A DNA stretch of 54,739 nt from Pirellulales bacterium (GTDB lineage Bacteria > Planctomycetota > Planctomycetia > Pirellulales > JAEUIK01). Below the pieces are notes generated by a model that was not told the DNA's origin, searched no databases, and was given only the letters and a program-made list of their open reading frames with translations. Below are positions 17,014-23,933 of the stretch, in pieces. The position numbers and the translations under genes were made by a program. The number at the start of each line of letters is the position of its first letter. Within the stretch, counting starts at the first letter, position 1. The stretch covers positions 1 to 54,739 of the forward strand of contig JAHBXR010000032.1 in assembly GCA_019636335.1 (NCBI GenBank). Reading direction: 5' to 3'.

Positions 17014-17313
17014 CTATCGTTTCCACGAACGCAACTTGGCCAGCGCCTCGGCGTCGACATCAGAAACATCCGGCAAATTTGCCGGGTCTTTCTCTCGCAC
17101 CTCGATGGCGGGCGAGGGGAGGGGGGGCTTCTCTCGCATCGGCTTGCTGGTGCGATTGTCAGCCAGCGCCGCCACGAAGCCCCGTGGCAGCTCGAGTACG
17201 AAGCCGGTCGGCTCGAACTTCCCGTCACTGGTCGCCTTCAACAGTCGGCAGAGTCGGTCGGCGGAGATGTCGACCGGCCTTACGTCGGTTCGGTTGGGAT
17301 CCTTTGCGGTCAA
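17014..17313 (-). CDS. Small element protein of unknown function (TTG start)
   Basis: A 99-residue protein. The likely start is TTG at 17311-17313, overlapping the preceding stop as TTGA, with GGAGG six bases upstream. The frame upstream of this point is antisense-like sequence over the preceding gene and was rejected. The protein is charged and proline rich in its C-terminal half, with ISADRLCRLLKATSDGKFEP near the N terminus. No family was recognised. It ends 10 bp before the integrase-proximal terminator and is the last gene of the leftward operon before it. Confidence 0.65.
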   Translation of the reverse strand: MTAKDPNRTDVRPVDISADRLCRLLKATSDGKFEPTGFVLELPRGFVAALADNRTSKPMREKPPLPSPAIEVREKDPANLPDVSDVDAEALAKLRSWKR

Positions 17314-17627
17314 AGGGCACCTCCTTCCTCGACGATGAACACGATGCAAGCCCCGTCGCGCATGCGATGCTGGTCGACGACCGCTTGCCCCAGCTTGTTG
17401 ATGCGTGCCAGGGCGCACGACGCCAGGTCGGCAACCTGTGCAGGTCGACCAACGCAGATATAGGCGCTCCGGCCGCCCGCCACGGCGATAACCTCGAGCG
17501 TCGAGTGCAGGCAGAACGGGTCGCCAGCCTTGTTGCCGTTGATCCACTCATGCCGCTGCCAGTAGGCCAGTTGCTTTGCCGTGACGATCGGTGGTGACGT
17601 TTTCTGGGGTGATGTCGCCAAACTCAT
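17310..17627 (-). CDS. Element protein of unknown function
   Basis: A 105-residue protein, ATG 17627 overlapping the preceding stop as ATGA. It has an N-terminal hydrophilic part (PPIVTAKQLAYWQRHEWING) and a compact alternating hydrophobic remainder (STLEVIAVAGGRSAYICVG, GACIVFIVEEGG). No membrane segment, signal or known motif was seen. Neighbours on both sides are translationally coupled, so the three small genes 17014-18064 form one unit downstream of the structured RNA. Confidence 0.7.
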   Translation of the reverse strand: MSLATSPQKTSPPIVTAKQLAYWQRHEWINGNKAGDPFCLHSTLEVIAVAGGRSAYICVGRPAQVADLASCALARINKLGQAVVDQHRMRDGACIVFIVEEGGAL

Positions 17628-18064
17628 GCGGCACCTGCCTTTCCGGCAAGCTCACCGGCCTTGATGTGCGCGCGGCGTTGCTCGATCGTGTTGATTATCT
17701 TTTTGAACCGCTTGGCCATGCATCGCACGACCTCGATGAGCTGCTCCTCGAGCGGCTTTTCTTCGCGATCGTCGAGCCAATAGGAAAACCAATCCTCTGA
17801 GCAACCGCAATTGAGCGACACGTCGTAGAGGTGCCCCCTCGAAGGGCACTGCGGATGAAAGCGGTCTTGGTTAAAGTAGTCGGCAGGGGCGAATACCACG
17901 TCCAGTTGGCCGCGAGTCAGCCAGTCGAGATACTCGGCGATTTCTTCCTGCTGGGACCAGTCCGGCTTCGGTGGTGGTGCTGCTGGCGTAGCGGCAGCAG
18001 GGCTTTGCGGTGTTTCGTTCTCGGGAACGTCACGGACGGCGGGAGGGGGAACGACGGTGGCCAT
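17624..18064 (-). CDS. Element protein of unknown function
   Basis: A 146-residue protein. ATG 18064 is preceded by AAAGGTGG; an in-frame ATG 14 codons upstream would lie inside the structured RNA region and is less likely. The first 45 residues are Pro/Ala rich. The middle contains EEIAEYLDWLTRGQLDVVFAP and a Cys/His cluster (C in HPQCPSRGH, NCGCSEDW) that could bind a metal. The C-terminal 50 residues are basic and helical (VRCMAKRFKKIINTIEQRR). No family was recognised. Confidence 0.7.
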   Translation of the reverse strand: MATVVPPPAVRDVPENETPQSPAAATPAAPPPKPDWSQQEEIAEYLDWLTRGQLDVVFAPADYFNQDRFHPQCPSRGHLYDVSLNCGCSEDWFSYWLDDREEKPLEEQLIEVVRCMAKRFKKIINTIEQRRAHIKAGELAGKAGAA

Positions 18065-18104
18065 AGGGTCCACCTTTCCAGCGCGGCTCAGAATGAGCGC
18101 GCGC

Positions 18105-18198
18105 AATAAAAGAGCCCGTCCCCCCGCTGGCGCTCTCAGGCAGTCTAGCTACCTTGCGGGCCTTACGGCTTGCGCACACCAACGGAGGGACGGACTCT
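18105..18198 (-). ncRNA. Structured RNA/terminator: 20-bp stem whose only irregularities are G-U pairs
   Basis: On the minus strand the segments complementary to 18179-18198 and 18111-18130 pair over 20 consecutive positions. Seventeen are Watson-Crick and three are G-U, and the three would be A-C mismatches if the plus strand were transcribed, so the RNA is leftward. A U-rich tail follows at about 18105-18111. The 48-nt interior contains GNRA-like loops (GCGCAAGC, CCGTAAGG) and a small GGTAG/CTGCC hairpin. It lies between the leftward capsid operon and the next gene (start 18064). It may be a terminator with an elaborate loop, an attenuator, or an independent small RNA. Confidence 0.6.
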
Positions 18199-18340
18199 AT
18201 TCTTCTAGACATTTTCGAGAACCTAGACTTTTGAGAGTCCACATTCTGCCAACCACGCTCCCGATCGTCAACAAACCCTCAAAGCGGCTGATAGTTGACA
18301 GTTCCTGCGGCTGAGCCCCGCACACGCCTCCTAACGCACG
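18199..18340. promoter_or_regulatory. Short intergenic region with direct and inverted repeats
   Basis: Two imperfect direct repeats, CTAGACATTTTCGAGA (18205-18220) and CTAGACTTTTGAGAG (18223-18237), lie 18 bp apart. Further right GTCAAC and GTTGAC form a spaced inverted repeat. The region is more AT-rich than its surroundings. It could contain a promoter for the structured RNA and the downstream three-gene unit, with the repeats as operator sites. No gene is supported. Confidence 0.35.
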
Positions 18341-18709
18341 CTACGCCTCGGCGACCGTTGACCCATCGACCACGCTCGGCGCAATTCCTGGGGCATCCTG
18401 GCGAACCGTTTTCCGCCGAAACCATCCAAACGGCAACCAGCGGTTCCACTTCGACTGCCGCCTCTGGCACGGCACACATTTCTTCTTGAAGCCCATTAGC
18501 GACAGCACATCGGCCACCACGTCGCCGATGCCTCGCCATTCGCCATTCAGACGATTCGGCTCGACGGTGCGCACGCCGCCGTCTGCGAACGGGCACCCGT
18601 TGCACACGGCCGGCCACACGTAGTCGCCTGGCGCGCGCACGCTGGGGTGCGAGCACTGGAACTCAGTTGACAGGGCTCGACGATGTTGCCGATGCGTGCA
18701 AGCTTTCAT
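18341..18709 (-). CDS. Cys-rich element protein of unknown function
   Basis: A 122-residue protein. ATG 18709 overlaps the preceding stop as ATGA, the pattern used by most genes here; an in-frame ATG 19 codons upstream would overlap the preceding gene by 61 bp. It has several Cys pairs: CTHRQHRR with FQCSHPS, AVCNGCPF, and CVPCQRRQSKWNRW. This suggests one or two zinc-binding knuckles. Trp- and Arg-rich segments around residues 85-100 could contact nucleic acid. No family was recognised. Confidence 0.68.
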   Translation of the reverse strand: MKACTHRQHRRALSTEFQCSHPSVRAPGDYVWPAVCNGCPFADGGVRTVEPNRLNGEWRGIGDVVADVLSLMGFKKKCVPCQRRQSKWNRWLPFGWFRRKTVRQDAPGIAPSVVDGSTVAEA

Positions 18710-19314
18710 AGCGCCGTCACCAAACACGTAGCCGCAGAGCCGTTGCAAATCGCGGTCGTTGGGCATCCCTGATTACTGCTAAAGGGAATGCTCAGTGCGG
18801 AAAAACTCGCGCAGTTTTTCTTGGGGCTAGTACCCGAAAGAATCCAGGTGATGGAAGGAACGCCCACGGTGGGCGGGCTTCCCACAGAGCCACCGATAGA
18901 AACGGTTACGCCCAGCACACCAAATGACAGATTGATACGGTCAAAACTGCGCACGCAATGTCCTGTACAGACCGGCGAAAAATCCACGCTCCACGTGCAA
19001 GAAGTGCGATGCTCAACGACATAGCTGCCATTCAGACCGGCGCAGCTACCGCACGCCCCGTTCGTGATGCCCGATAGCTCAATGAGATAGAACCTCGGCA
19101 GCATGGTTTCATTACAGGGCGTACACGTCGCGCTAATCAAATCGTCGCAGCAGCAGTCGTCGTGCGCTGCCAGCTTATCGCCAATGCGCAGCAGCTTGTT
19201 TGTGCCCTTCTTGCGTTTGAGCGTGGCCACCATCGCCGCGATTTCGGCCCGCGACCAATATCGCCACGGGTCTCGGCACAAGTCGAGCAATCGATTGCGC
19301 GGGATGGCGACCAT
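18706..19314 (-). CDS. Cys-rich element protein, possible structural protein
   Basis: A 202-residue protein, ATG 19314 overlapping the preceding stop as TAATG. The N-terminal 55 residues are basic and helical (RNRLLDLCRDPWRYWSRAEI). Then comes a dense Cys cluster (DDCCCDDLISATCTPCNETM, GACGSCAG) and a beta-rich, Ser/Gly/Thr-rich C-terminal half (VLGVTVSIGGSVGSPPTVG, ATCLVTAL) typical of extracellular or virion surface folds. The role is unknown. Its position downstream of the capsid gene suggests a virion decoration or assembly protein, which is inference. Confidence 0.7.
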   Translation of the reverse strand: MVAIPRNRLLDLCRDPWRYWSRAEIAAMVATLKRKKGTNKLLRIGDKLAAHDDCCCDDLISATCTPCNETMLPRFYLIELSGITNGACGSCAGLNGSYVVEHRTSCTWSVDFSPVCTGHCVRSFDRINLSFGVLGVTVSIGGSVGSPPTVGVPSITWILSGTSPKKNCASFSALSIPFSSNQGCPTTAICNGSAATCLVTAL

Positions 19315-20042
19315 TACGAGCACTCGTCCAGTTCGATGATGTCGGTATTCGCCGTGTCGTCGTCGCCCGCCATCGTGACCACCGTGCGGGTGTGCTTGCG
19401 GAGCGCCGTCGGATCGTCCGGGTCGTCGGTGTCGACGTCGACCACGACCTCGATGGCAACATGGCCGACGTTCGCGAGCAGATAAGCCGGCTCATCGCCG
19501 GAGCGATCCTCGACGATCAGCACGTTCGCACCGCTGGGGCCGGCGAGCGACAGGTAGTTGATGACCGACGTGATTTCAGGCACTGGGCCACCGTCGAGCG
19601 CCACCACGCCGCTTACACTGGCGGACTCACCGCCGCCGCTCGAGCTGCCCACGCCAAGCGAGTCGGCGAGTTGGCCCTTGAACCAGCGAGGGGCGGTGCT
19701 CGGCGTGTCGATAACGAGCTGGTCGCCCTGCTGGAGGATGCAGAACACGACGTCGCCCACTTGGCGGGATGCTTGGTACAGGTCGACCAGTGGCTTGGGA
19801 TCGCCGGTCGGTTCCCACGAGCCATCGACCTTTTTCATCAGGCGGCCTTCGAGCGTTGCGCCGCTGCCGCTGCCTTCGCCGGTCGAAGTGATTTGAAAGG
19901 GCTGCGGTTCTTCGTTGAACCAGTCCATCGCGGGGATCTCGGCGCGGTAGCCGCCATGCGCCCTGCTGCGATACTCCTTAGCCACCTTGACGAGCGTTTT
20001 GGCGGTCGAGACTTTGAAGACGGGGCGTTTCGGCCTGGCCAT
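19314..20042 (-). CDS. Element protein, possible head-completion or decoration protein
   Basis: A 242-residue protein with AAGGAA before ATG 20042. The N-terminal 55 residues are basic and Lys/Arg rich (MARPKRPVFKVSTAKTLVK). A beta-rich domain follows, with VDLYQASRQVGDVVFCILQQ and GDQLVID. A Gly/Ser linker sits at about residues 132-145 (GVGSSSGGGESAS) and an acidic C-terminal domain ends in DIIELDECS. No homologous family was recognised. It is located after the capsid and cold-shock genes and coupled to the next Cys-rich gene. Confidence 0.72.
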   Translation of the reverse strand: MARPKRPVFKVSTAKTLVKVAKEYRSRAHGGYRAEIPAMDWFNEEPQPFQITSTGEGSGSGATLEGRLMKKVDGSWEPTGDPKPLVDLYQASRQVGDVVFCILQQGDQLVIDTPSTAPRWFKGQLADSLGVGSSSGGGESASVSGVVALDGGPVPEITSVINYLSLAGPSGANVLIVEDRSGDEPAYLLANVGHVAIEVVVDVDTDDPDDPTALRKHTRTVVTMAGDDDTANTDIIELDECS

Positions 20043-20054
20043 GCGAGCGATTCC

Positions 20055-20261
20055 TTACGCTTCGAGCAGACGCACGTTCTTCGCGCGAACGCCGCGGTCC
20101 GTGTTCTCGGTTTCAAATTCGACCGACATATTCACGGCCAGTGTGGTGAAGTCTGGCGCCTGCGTGGCGTGAAAGAACACGTCGTCTGGCCGCTCGCCTC
20201 CCTCGGGGCGAATGAAGCCGTAGCCGCGATGTTCGTCGATTCGTTTGATGGTGCCGCGCAC
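20055..20261 (-). CDS. Cold-shock domain protein
   Basis: A 68-residue single cold-shock domain protein of about the normal size (CspA is 70). It starts at GTG 20259-20261 with AGGA upstream; the longer frame passes through the upstream hairpins and is not coding. RNA-binding motifs are RNP1-like HRGYGFIRPEG and RNP2-like DDVFFHA. Such proteins melt RNA secondary structure and can act as antiterminators. That is notable because the element contains several strong hairpins downstream, including the one guarding the integrase. The link is inference. It lies 12 bp upstream of the 242-residue protein gene, and a terminator (20289-20325) separates it from the capsid gene. Confidence 0.9.
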   Translation of the reverse strand: MRGTIKRIDEHRGYGFIRPEGGERPDDVFFHATQAPDFTTLAVNMSVEFETENTDRGVRAKNVRLLEA

Positions 20262-20288
20262 GGAAAGAGTCCTATACCTGCTTGGTGT

Positions 20289-20445
20289 AAAAAACCGGCG
20301 CCGCCACAGTCCATAGCGGCGCCGGGGGCCATGCGCTACGTCGCGCATTTCACGGTCTAAAAGAGCCGGCGCGGCGAATGGAACGGAGCTAATCGCCACC
20401 CGCCACGCCGGCTGCGCGCGCCGGGACTCCAAGAACCGGCGCGCG
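20289..20445 (-). terminator. Three tandem GC-rich hairpins ending in T6
   Basis: Three hairpins stand in a row after the capsid gene stop: CGCGCGCCGG/CCGGCGCGCG (20415-20424 with 20436-20445), AGCCGGCG/CGCCGGCT (20364-20371 with 20406-20413) and CCGGCGCCGC/GCGGCGCCGG (20295-20304 with 20316-20325). Reading leftward, the last is followed at once by TTTTTT (20289-20294), a strong intrinsic terminator. The outer two have 11-nt loops and all share a GCCGGCG-like core. The cold-shock gene begins 28 bp beyond the T-run. Confidence 0.85.
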
Positions 20446-20456
20446 AGGCATGTCTA

Positions 20457-22496
20457 CTAACCGCTGGCGTCGCCGGTCGACATGACGCCGTACTCAACGT
20501 CGCCTTGGGCCGCGCCGATGTCCCAGTACGCGCGCCACGCCAACCCCAGCGTGTCGAACGAAGTTTCGCTCGATTGAATCGTCGGAGCCATCGCGCCGTC
20601 GAGCAGTGCGACCGTCACGACCGAACCGATATTCGGCGACGACAGCAGCAGCCACTTGGTCGGCGACTGGTTGGGAATCATCGCGCCCGATGGCGTGCGC
20701 ACGGTCGTCACGTCCATGTAGGGCGATTTGATGAGCTGATAGCGCGATGCGTGCGGGTTTGCTTGCGTGATCGCGCTCGAATTGTTGTCGACGTTGAGCA
20801 ACAGGGGCGCGAGCAGTTGTCGACCCGTTACGGACAGCGCATTGCCGACGAGCAAAATCGCCGCGCTGCCGGCAACTGGCTTTCCGCCGACGCCGACGTG
20901 CGAGCCGAAAGCCGTTTCGGCAGTCTCCAATCCACTCAAGCCCAACGGCGCGTCAATCGCATTGCCGTTGCTGCTGTGGAAAAAGTTGTCCAGATTGCCC
21001 AGCAGCACCGTGAACACGAGCGACTCGGCGGCCCAGTTCGCGCCGTCGGCCAGGCCGTTCATGATTTCCGCGAACGCACCTAGGTCATCGTTTCTGATGT
21101 GCCGGCGATCAAGCGAGATCATGCGGGCCACGGTGTCCGGCGCGACCGTGCGTTTCGAGTCGGTCAATCGCCCGTGCTGGATCTCGCCCTGTGGATTCAG
21201 CGGCAGCAAGCCGAGATCTGCATCCGCGCGGTACAGTTTGCGCGGGTGGAAATTGTCGGCCGAAACCTGCTTGGTGATGCGCGGCCACACTGGTTCTGCC
21301 AACGCCAGGCGTTGCAGCATCATCTTGCCGCCGGCATCTTCCAACACGTGACTGACTGTTAACGTCGAGTACGCTCCGCCGCTGGCTTCCAGGCTTTTGG
21401 CGGCTCGCACGTAGGTATCGACAAACTCGGGCGACGTGCGCGAGCCATGAAAACCACTGCCGTTCTCGGTGCGAATCACGCCGTCCATCAGCGCGTGCAG
21501 GCTGCACATTTCGCGCACCCGCTTGGTGTCTGATAGCTCGAGCACCGGCTCGGAATAGACGTGCTCGAATCCGTAGTTCTTGCCGAGCAGTGGCGCGCTC
21601 GCGGCCATCCCGAGCTGCCGAGCGACAGCGCACGACAGCGCCTGCGCGTGCAGGTCGGGGTTCGCCTCGGGGCCGAGCGTCACCTGAATCGCGGGCCGGC
21701 GTTCCATGTCGACGCCGTTGGAGAGTCCGGCGCGGAGCAACTGCACTCGCACCTTGAGCGGGTCCATCCCTGTTTTGATGGCGTGCTTCATGAAGGTGCT
21801 GGCCTTTACCGCTTTGCCGTCTTCGGCCGGGTCGACCCATTTGACGTCCGCGTGCTGCGCGAAGAGCGCCTTGATCTGGTCCTGACGCTCAAGCTCGCGC
21901 TCTTCGTGGCCCAGGTCGATCGTGTCGTCATCGTGTACCGTTTCGGTAGACATGTGCTTATTCCTTCTCTGAGCCGCGAGAGACGAGACGCCCGCCTTGG
22001 GGTCCGCCCCGACTGCGACGAATGAAACCTCGTAGAGCTGACTGGCGCGGACGATCGTGAGCGCGCTTTTGCCGGCAGTGAATTTGCGACCGTTGACGGT
22101 CACTTTCTCGCCCGCGTAAACCTCCTCCATGCGAATTACGTGCAGCCCCACGCTCGCTGCGAGGGGCACCTTTGCCTTGCTCAGCGCGATGACGCGCTTG
22201 CCGGCATCGGTGTCGCGGGCAATCTCGCCTTCGACGATGAGTTGCTGGCCCTCGATCTTCGGCACGCCGCTGCCCGCGATGGCGTTGACGCTATGCGCGT
22301 GGTCCAGCAGCAACGGGTGCCGCTCGGGGATCTCGAGCCCGGCCAGGTCGACCACCACGTCCCCACGGATGCCGCTCGGGCGCATCATGCCACCGCTGTA
22401 CGCGAGGACGCGAACCGTCGCCGGCCTGTCGGCCGAGTCAGCGGCCAGCAGTTCGACGGTCGCTTGGCAGGTGATAGTGTCGATCGCGGTGCTCAT
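20457..22496 (-). CDS. Fused HK97-type prohead protease / major capsid protein
   Basis: A 679-residue protein, ATG 22496 overlapping the preceding stop as ATGA. Residues 1-170 resemble a phage prohead protease: a His region LLLDHAHSVNAIAG (His66/68), SVGLHV, and the Ser strand LYEVSFVAVGADPKAG (Ser158). After an Asp/Glu-rich linker (about 185-230) the remaining 450 residues look like an HK97-fold or Mu gpT-type capsid subunit (LYRADADLGLLPLNPQGEIQ, FTVLLGN, RYQLIKSPYMDVT, TVALLDG). Protease and capsid are usually separate genes. An internal in-frame ATG at 21953 (residue 182) has its own ribosome-binding site, so a free 498-residue capsid protein is probably also made. Catalytic assignments are by eye. 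Confidence 0.85.
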   Translation of the reverse strand: MSTAIDTITCQATVELLAADSADRPATVRVLAYSGGMMRPSGIRGDVVVDLAGLEIPERHPLLLDHAHSVNAIAGSGVPKIEGQQLIVEGEIARDTDAGKRVIALSKAKVPLAASVGLHVIRMEEVYAGEKVTVNGRKFTAGKSALTIVRASQLYEVSFVAVGADPKAGVSSLAAQRRNKHMSTETVHDDDTIDLGHEERELERQDQIKALFAQHADVKWVDPAEDGKAVKASTFMKHAIKTGMDPLKVRVQLLRAGLSNGVDMERRPAIQVTLGPEANPDLHAQALSCAVARQLGMAASAPLLGKNYGFEHVYSEPVLELSDTKRVREMCSLHALMDGVIRTENGSGFHGSRTSPEFVDTYVRAAKSLEASGGAYSTLTVSHVLEDAGGKMMLQRLALAEPVWPRITKQVSADNFHPRKLYRADADLGLLPLNPQGEIQHGRLTDSKRTVAPDTVARMISLDRRHIRNDDLGAFAEIMNGLADGANWAAESLVFTVLLGNLDNFFHSSNGNAIDAPLGLSGLETAETAFGSHVGVGGKPVAGSAAILLVGNALSVTGRQLLAPLLLNVDNNSSAITQANPHASRYQLIKSPYMDVTTVRTPSGAMIPNQSPTKWLLLSSPNIGSVVTVALLDGAMAPTIQSSETSFDTLGLAWRAYWDIGAAQGDVEYGVMSTGDASG
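21951..21967 (-). promoter_or_regulatory. Internal Shine-Dalgarno and ATG for the capsid half
   Basis: Within the fused gene, minus-strand GAAGGAA (21961-21967) stands seven bases before an in-frame ATG (21951-21953, residue Met182), at the junction between the protease domain and the acidic linker. This is a well-spaced ribosome-binding site and would yield a separate 498-residue capsid product, analogous to nested genes in other phage head operons. Confidence 0.65.
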
Positions 22497-22867
22497 TGCT
22501 TGGCCGCTTCCTTGCGAATGGCGTCGATGATGTCGGCATAGGCGGTCGCGCTCCAAAACGGCGAGCCGTCGATGACGAACTCCGGCATGGCGCCGATCGC
22601 TTTCGCCACCGCGCGGATCGTTTGAGGGGCGTACTGCATTTCGCGGCAGATGGCACCCAGGGAGTAGAACTGCGCGTTGACTTCGTGGAGCGAGAAGCCG
22701 CCCTTGAACGCGCTGGCCATCTTGGAATGAACGCGCGAGGCAAGCGCGATGTTCTCGGCCACGCCGCGGAGCGCCTTTTCGGTCACGGTCTGCGCGGCTT
22801 CCTCGGCATTCTGCTCGAGCAGTTCGTCGCGGAAGCGATCGGCGATGTTTTGTTCGGTGTTGGGCAT
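22493..22867 (-). CDS. Small helical element protein upstream of capsid gene
   Basis: A 124-residue soluble, mainly helical protein with AAAGGA upstream of ATG 22867, coupled to the protease-capsid gene by ATGA. It begins PNTEQNIADRFRDELLEQNAEEAAQ and contains MASAFKGGFSLHEVNAQFYS and a Trp/Tyr segment near the C terminus. No family was recognised. A position directly before the protease would suit a head-assembly or scaffolding factor, but this is only context. Confidence 0.7.
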   Translation of the reverse strand: MPNTEQNIADRFRDELLEQNAEEAAQTVTEKALRGVAENIALASRVHSKMASAFKGGFSLHEVNAQFYSLGAICREMQYAPQTIRAVAKAIGAMPEFVIDGSPFWSATAYADIIDAIRKEAAKQ

Positions 22868-22910
22868 GACGGTTTTCCTTTCGTTGAGTGAATTTTAAGA
22901 ACTGCGTTTT

Positions 22911-23138
22911 TCAACTTTCCAAATGGGCGAGCGATGGCGGCACCCAGACGATCTTGAATCGGTGCTGACACGAAGCGCAGGTCGTGTACTGGCAGAACGT
23001 GCCGTCACCTTGCGGCTTCTTGCCCTTGAAGCCGCTGACTTCGATCGAGCCGCACTCTCTGCACGCGGGCATCACGCACACGATGAAGTCGTCGCAGCGC
23101 CGCCAGGATCGCTTGGGGGTGGTCTTGGTGCCGTCCAT
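22911..23138 (-). CDS. Small zinc-ribbon protein
   Basis: A 75-residue protein. ATG 23138 has AAGG upstream; the frame upstream crosses a repeat-rich intergenic region and is rejected. Two Cys pairs, ACRECGS and TTCASCQHRF, separated by about 20 residues, form a C4 zinc ribbon. The layout is broadly like the Ogr/Delta activators of P2-type phages and their satellites, but the spacing is not identical and the homology is unproven. It could be a transcriptional activator of the capsid operon that starts just downstream. Confidence 0.72.
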   Translation of the reverse strand: MDGTKTTPKRSWRRCDDFIVCVMPACRECGSIEVSGFKGKKPQGDGTFCQYTTCASCQHRFKIVWVPPSLAHLES

Positions 23139-23383
23139 GTCTGACCTTAGTGTCACAAGTACGTTAAGTAGCCCCTGCTGTCTGTTCCAGCGAACTAGAG
23201 AGCATTTCAATAAAAACCCAGGACCCACCCTCGGGGGGGGTGTATCGTCCTGCATCACCACCCTCATGGGGGGGGTGTTGCGGCCTGATACATGACCTGC
23301 GGGGTGATGTATTGACCTGATACATCATCAGGCAGGTCGTCATTTCCTGGCGCTATGGTGGGGCTGTGCCTGCGGCGTGGTGG
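23139..23383. repeat. Repeat-rich intergenic region with nested palindromes
   Basis: Within 23284-23338, TGATGTAT (23305-23312) and ATACATCA (23320-23327) form an 8-bp palindrome with 7-bp spacer. CCTGAT/ATCAGG (23316-23321, 23327-23332 approximately) is nested in it. CCTGATACAT occurs as a direct repeat at 23284 and 23316, and GACCTG occurs at 23294 and 23314 and inverted at 23333. To the left are two copies of CCACCCTC followed by a G-run and TGT. No gene is seen. This looks like an operator cluster or replication origin for the element. Confidence 0.6.
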
Positions 23384-23887
23384 TCATGCTGCTGAGCAGC
23401 CGCACGATGCGCACGCCTTGGGTTGCTCGATGCGTTCGAAGTCTTCAGGGTCGGTCACACCCGCGAGGCGGAAGCTCATGCGCTCGGGGTACTGCGGGAA
23501 GTCCGCGAACTTGAACCACGTTCCGTGCGGCCCACACGTTCGGTTGGCTGCCCCGATCCAGGTTGCGCGGGGCACTTCGGCAGGGCGAATACTGATCGAG
23601 ATGTTCTCGTCGTCGAGCAGGGCGAAGAACTCGACGATCTCGTCTAACTCGCTGGCGCTGAATGTGTCGGCCACGGTCGATGGGATGTACTCATCGTCTC
23701 GACGGATGCTGATGTCGGTGCGCCCGTCGAGCAGGCTGCCCAGGATGCGACGGGTCTCGTGCTCGTTGCGGTACAGCGTCTCGTTGTAGAGGCTCACGAT
23801 CACGTCCTTGTGGCCGGCGTACTCGGCCAGTGTCAGGTGAGCGCAATAGCGGCCGGTCCAGGATCGGGTGGTGTTGGTGGCGGTCAT
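23384..23887 (-). CDS. Element protein of unknown function
   Basis: A 167-residue protein. ATG 23887 is preceded by AAAGGAA; an in-frame GTG/ATG ten codons upstream is less well placed. The N-terminal half (RYCAHLTLAEYAGHKDVIVS, ETRRILGSLLDGR) and acidic middle (SASELDEIVEFFALLDDENI) suggest a compact cytoplasmic fold. It ends with a Cys-rich tail ACASCGCSAA. No family was recognised. It lies between the RepA-like ATPase and the zinc-ribbon protein, and is flanked on both sides by unusual palindromic DNA. Confidence 0.7.
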   Translation of the reverse strand: MTATNTTRSWTGRYCAHLTLAEYAGHKDVIVSLYNETLYRNEHETRRILGSLLDGRTDISIRRDDEYIPSTVADTFSASELDEIVEFFALLDDENISISIRPAEVPRATWIGAANRTCGPHGTWFKFADFPQYPERMSFRLAGVTDPEDFERIEQPKACASCGCSAA

Positions 23888-23933
23888 GGTTGGGTTCCTT
23901 TCAGGTGGGTCGTTCAAAATCGCTCTTGCGGGG

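Noticed and set aside
18105..18198. Possible TPP or glycine riboswitch, because of CTGAGAG-like and GGGGG words
   Set aside because: The conserved cores of those riboswitches are not present in the right order; the long continuous stem fits a terminator or small RNA better.
20457..22496. Encapsulin nanocompartment gene
   Set aside because: The protein carries a prohead-protease domain and lies beside an integrase and replication gene, which fits a phage-derived capsid; no cargo enzyme gene is adjacent.
23355..23789. Plus-strand frames in the element
   Set aside because: They are shadows of the leftward gene at 23384-23887, which has a good ribosome-binding site and fits the single-strand operon.
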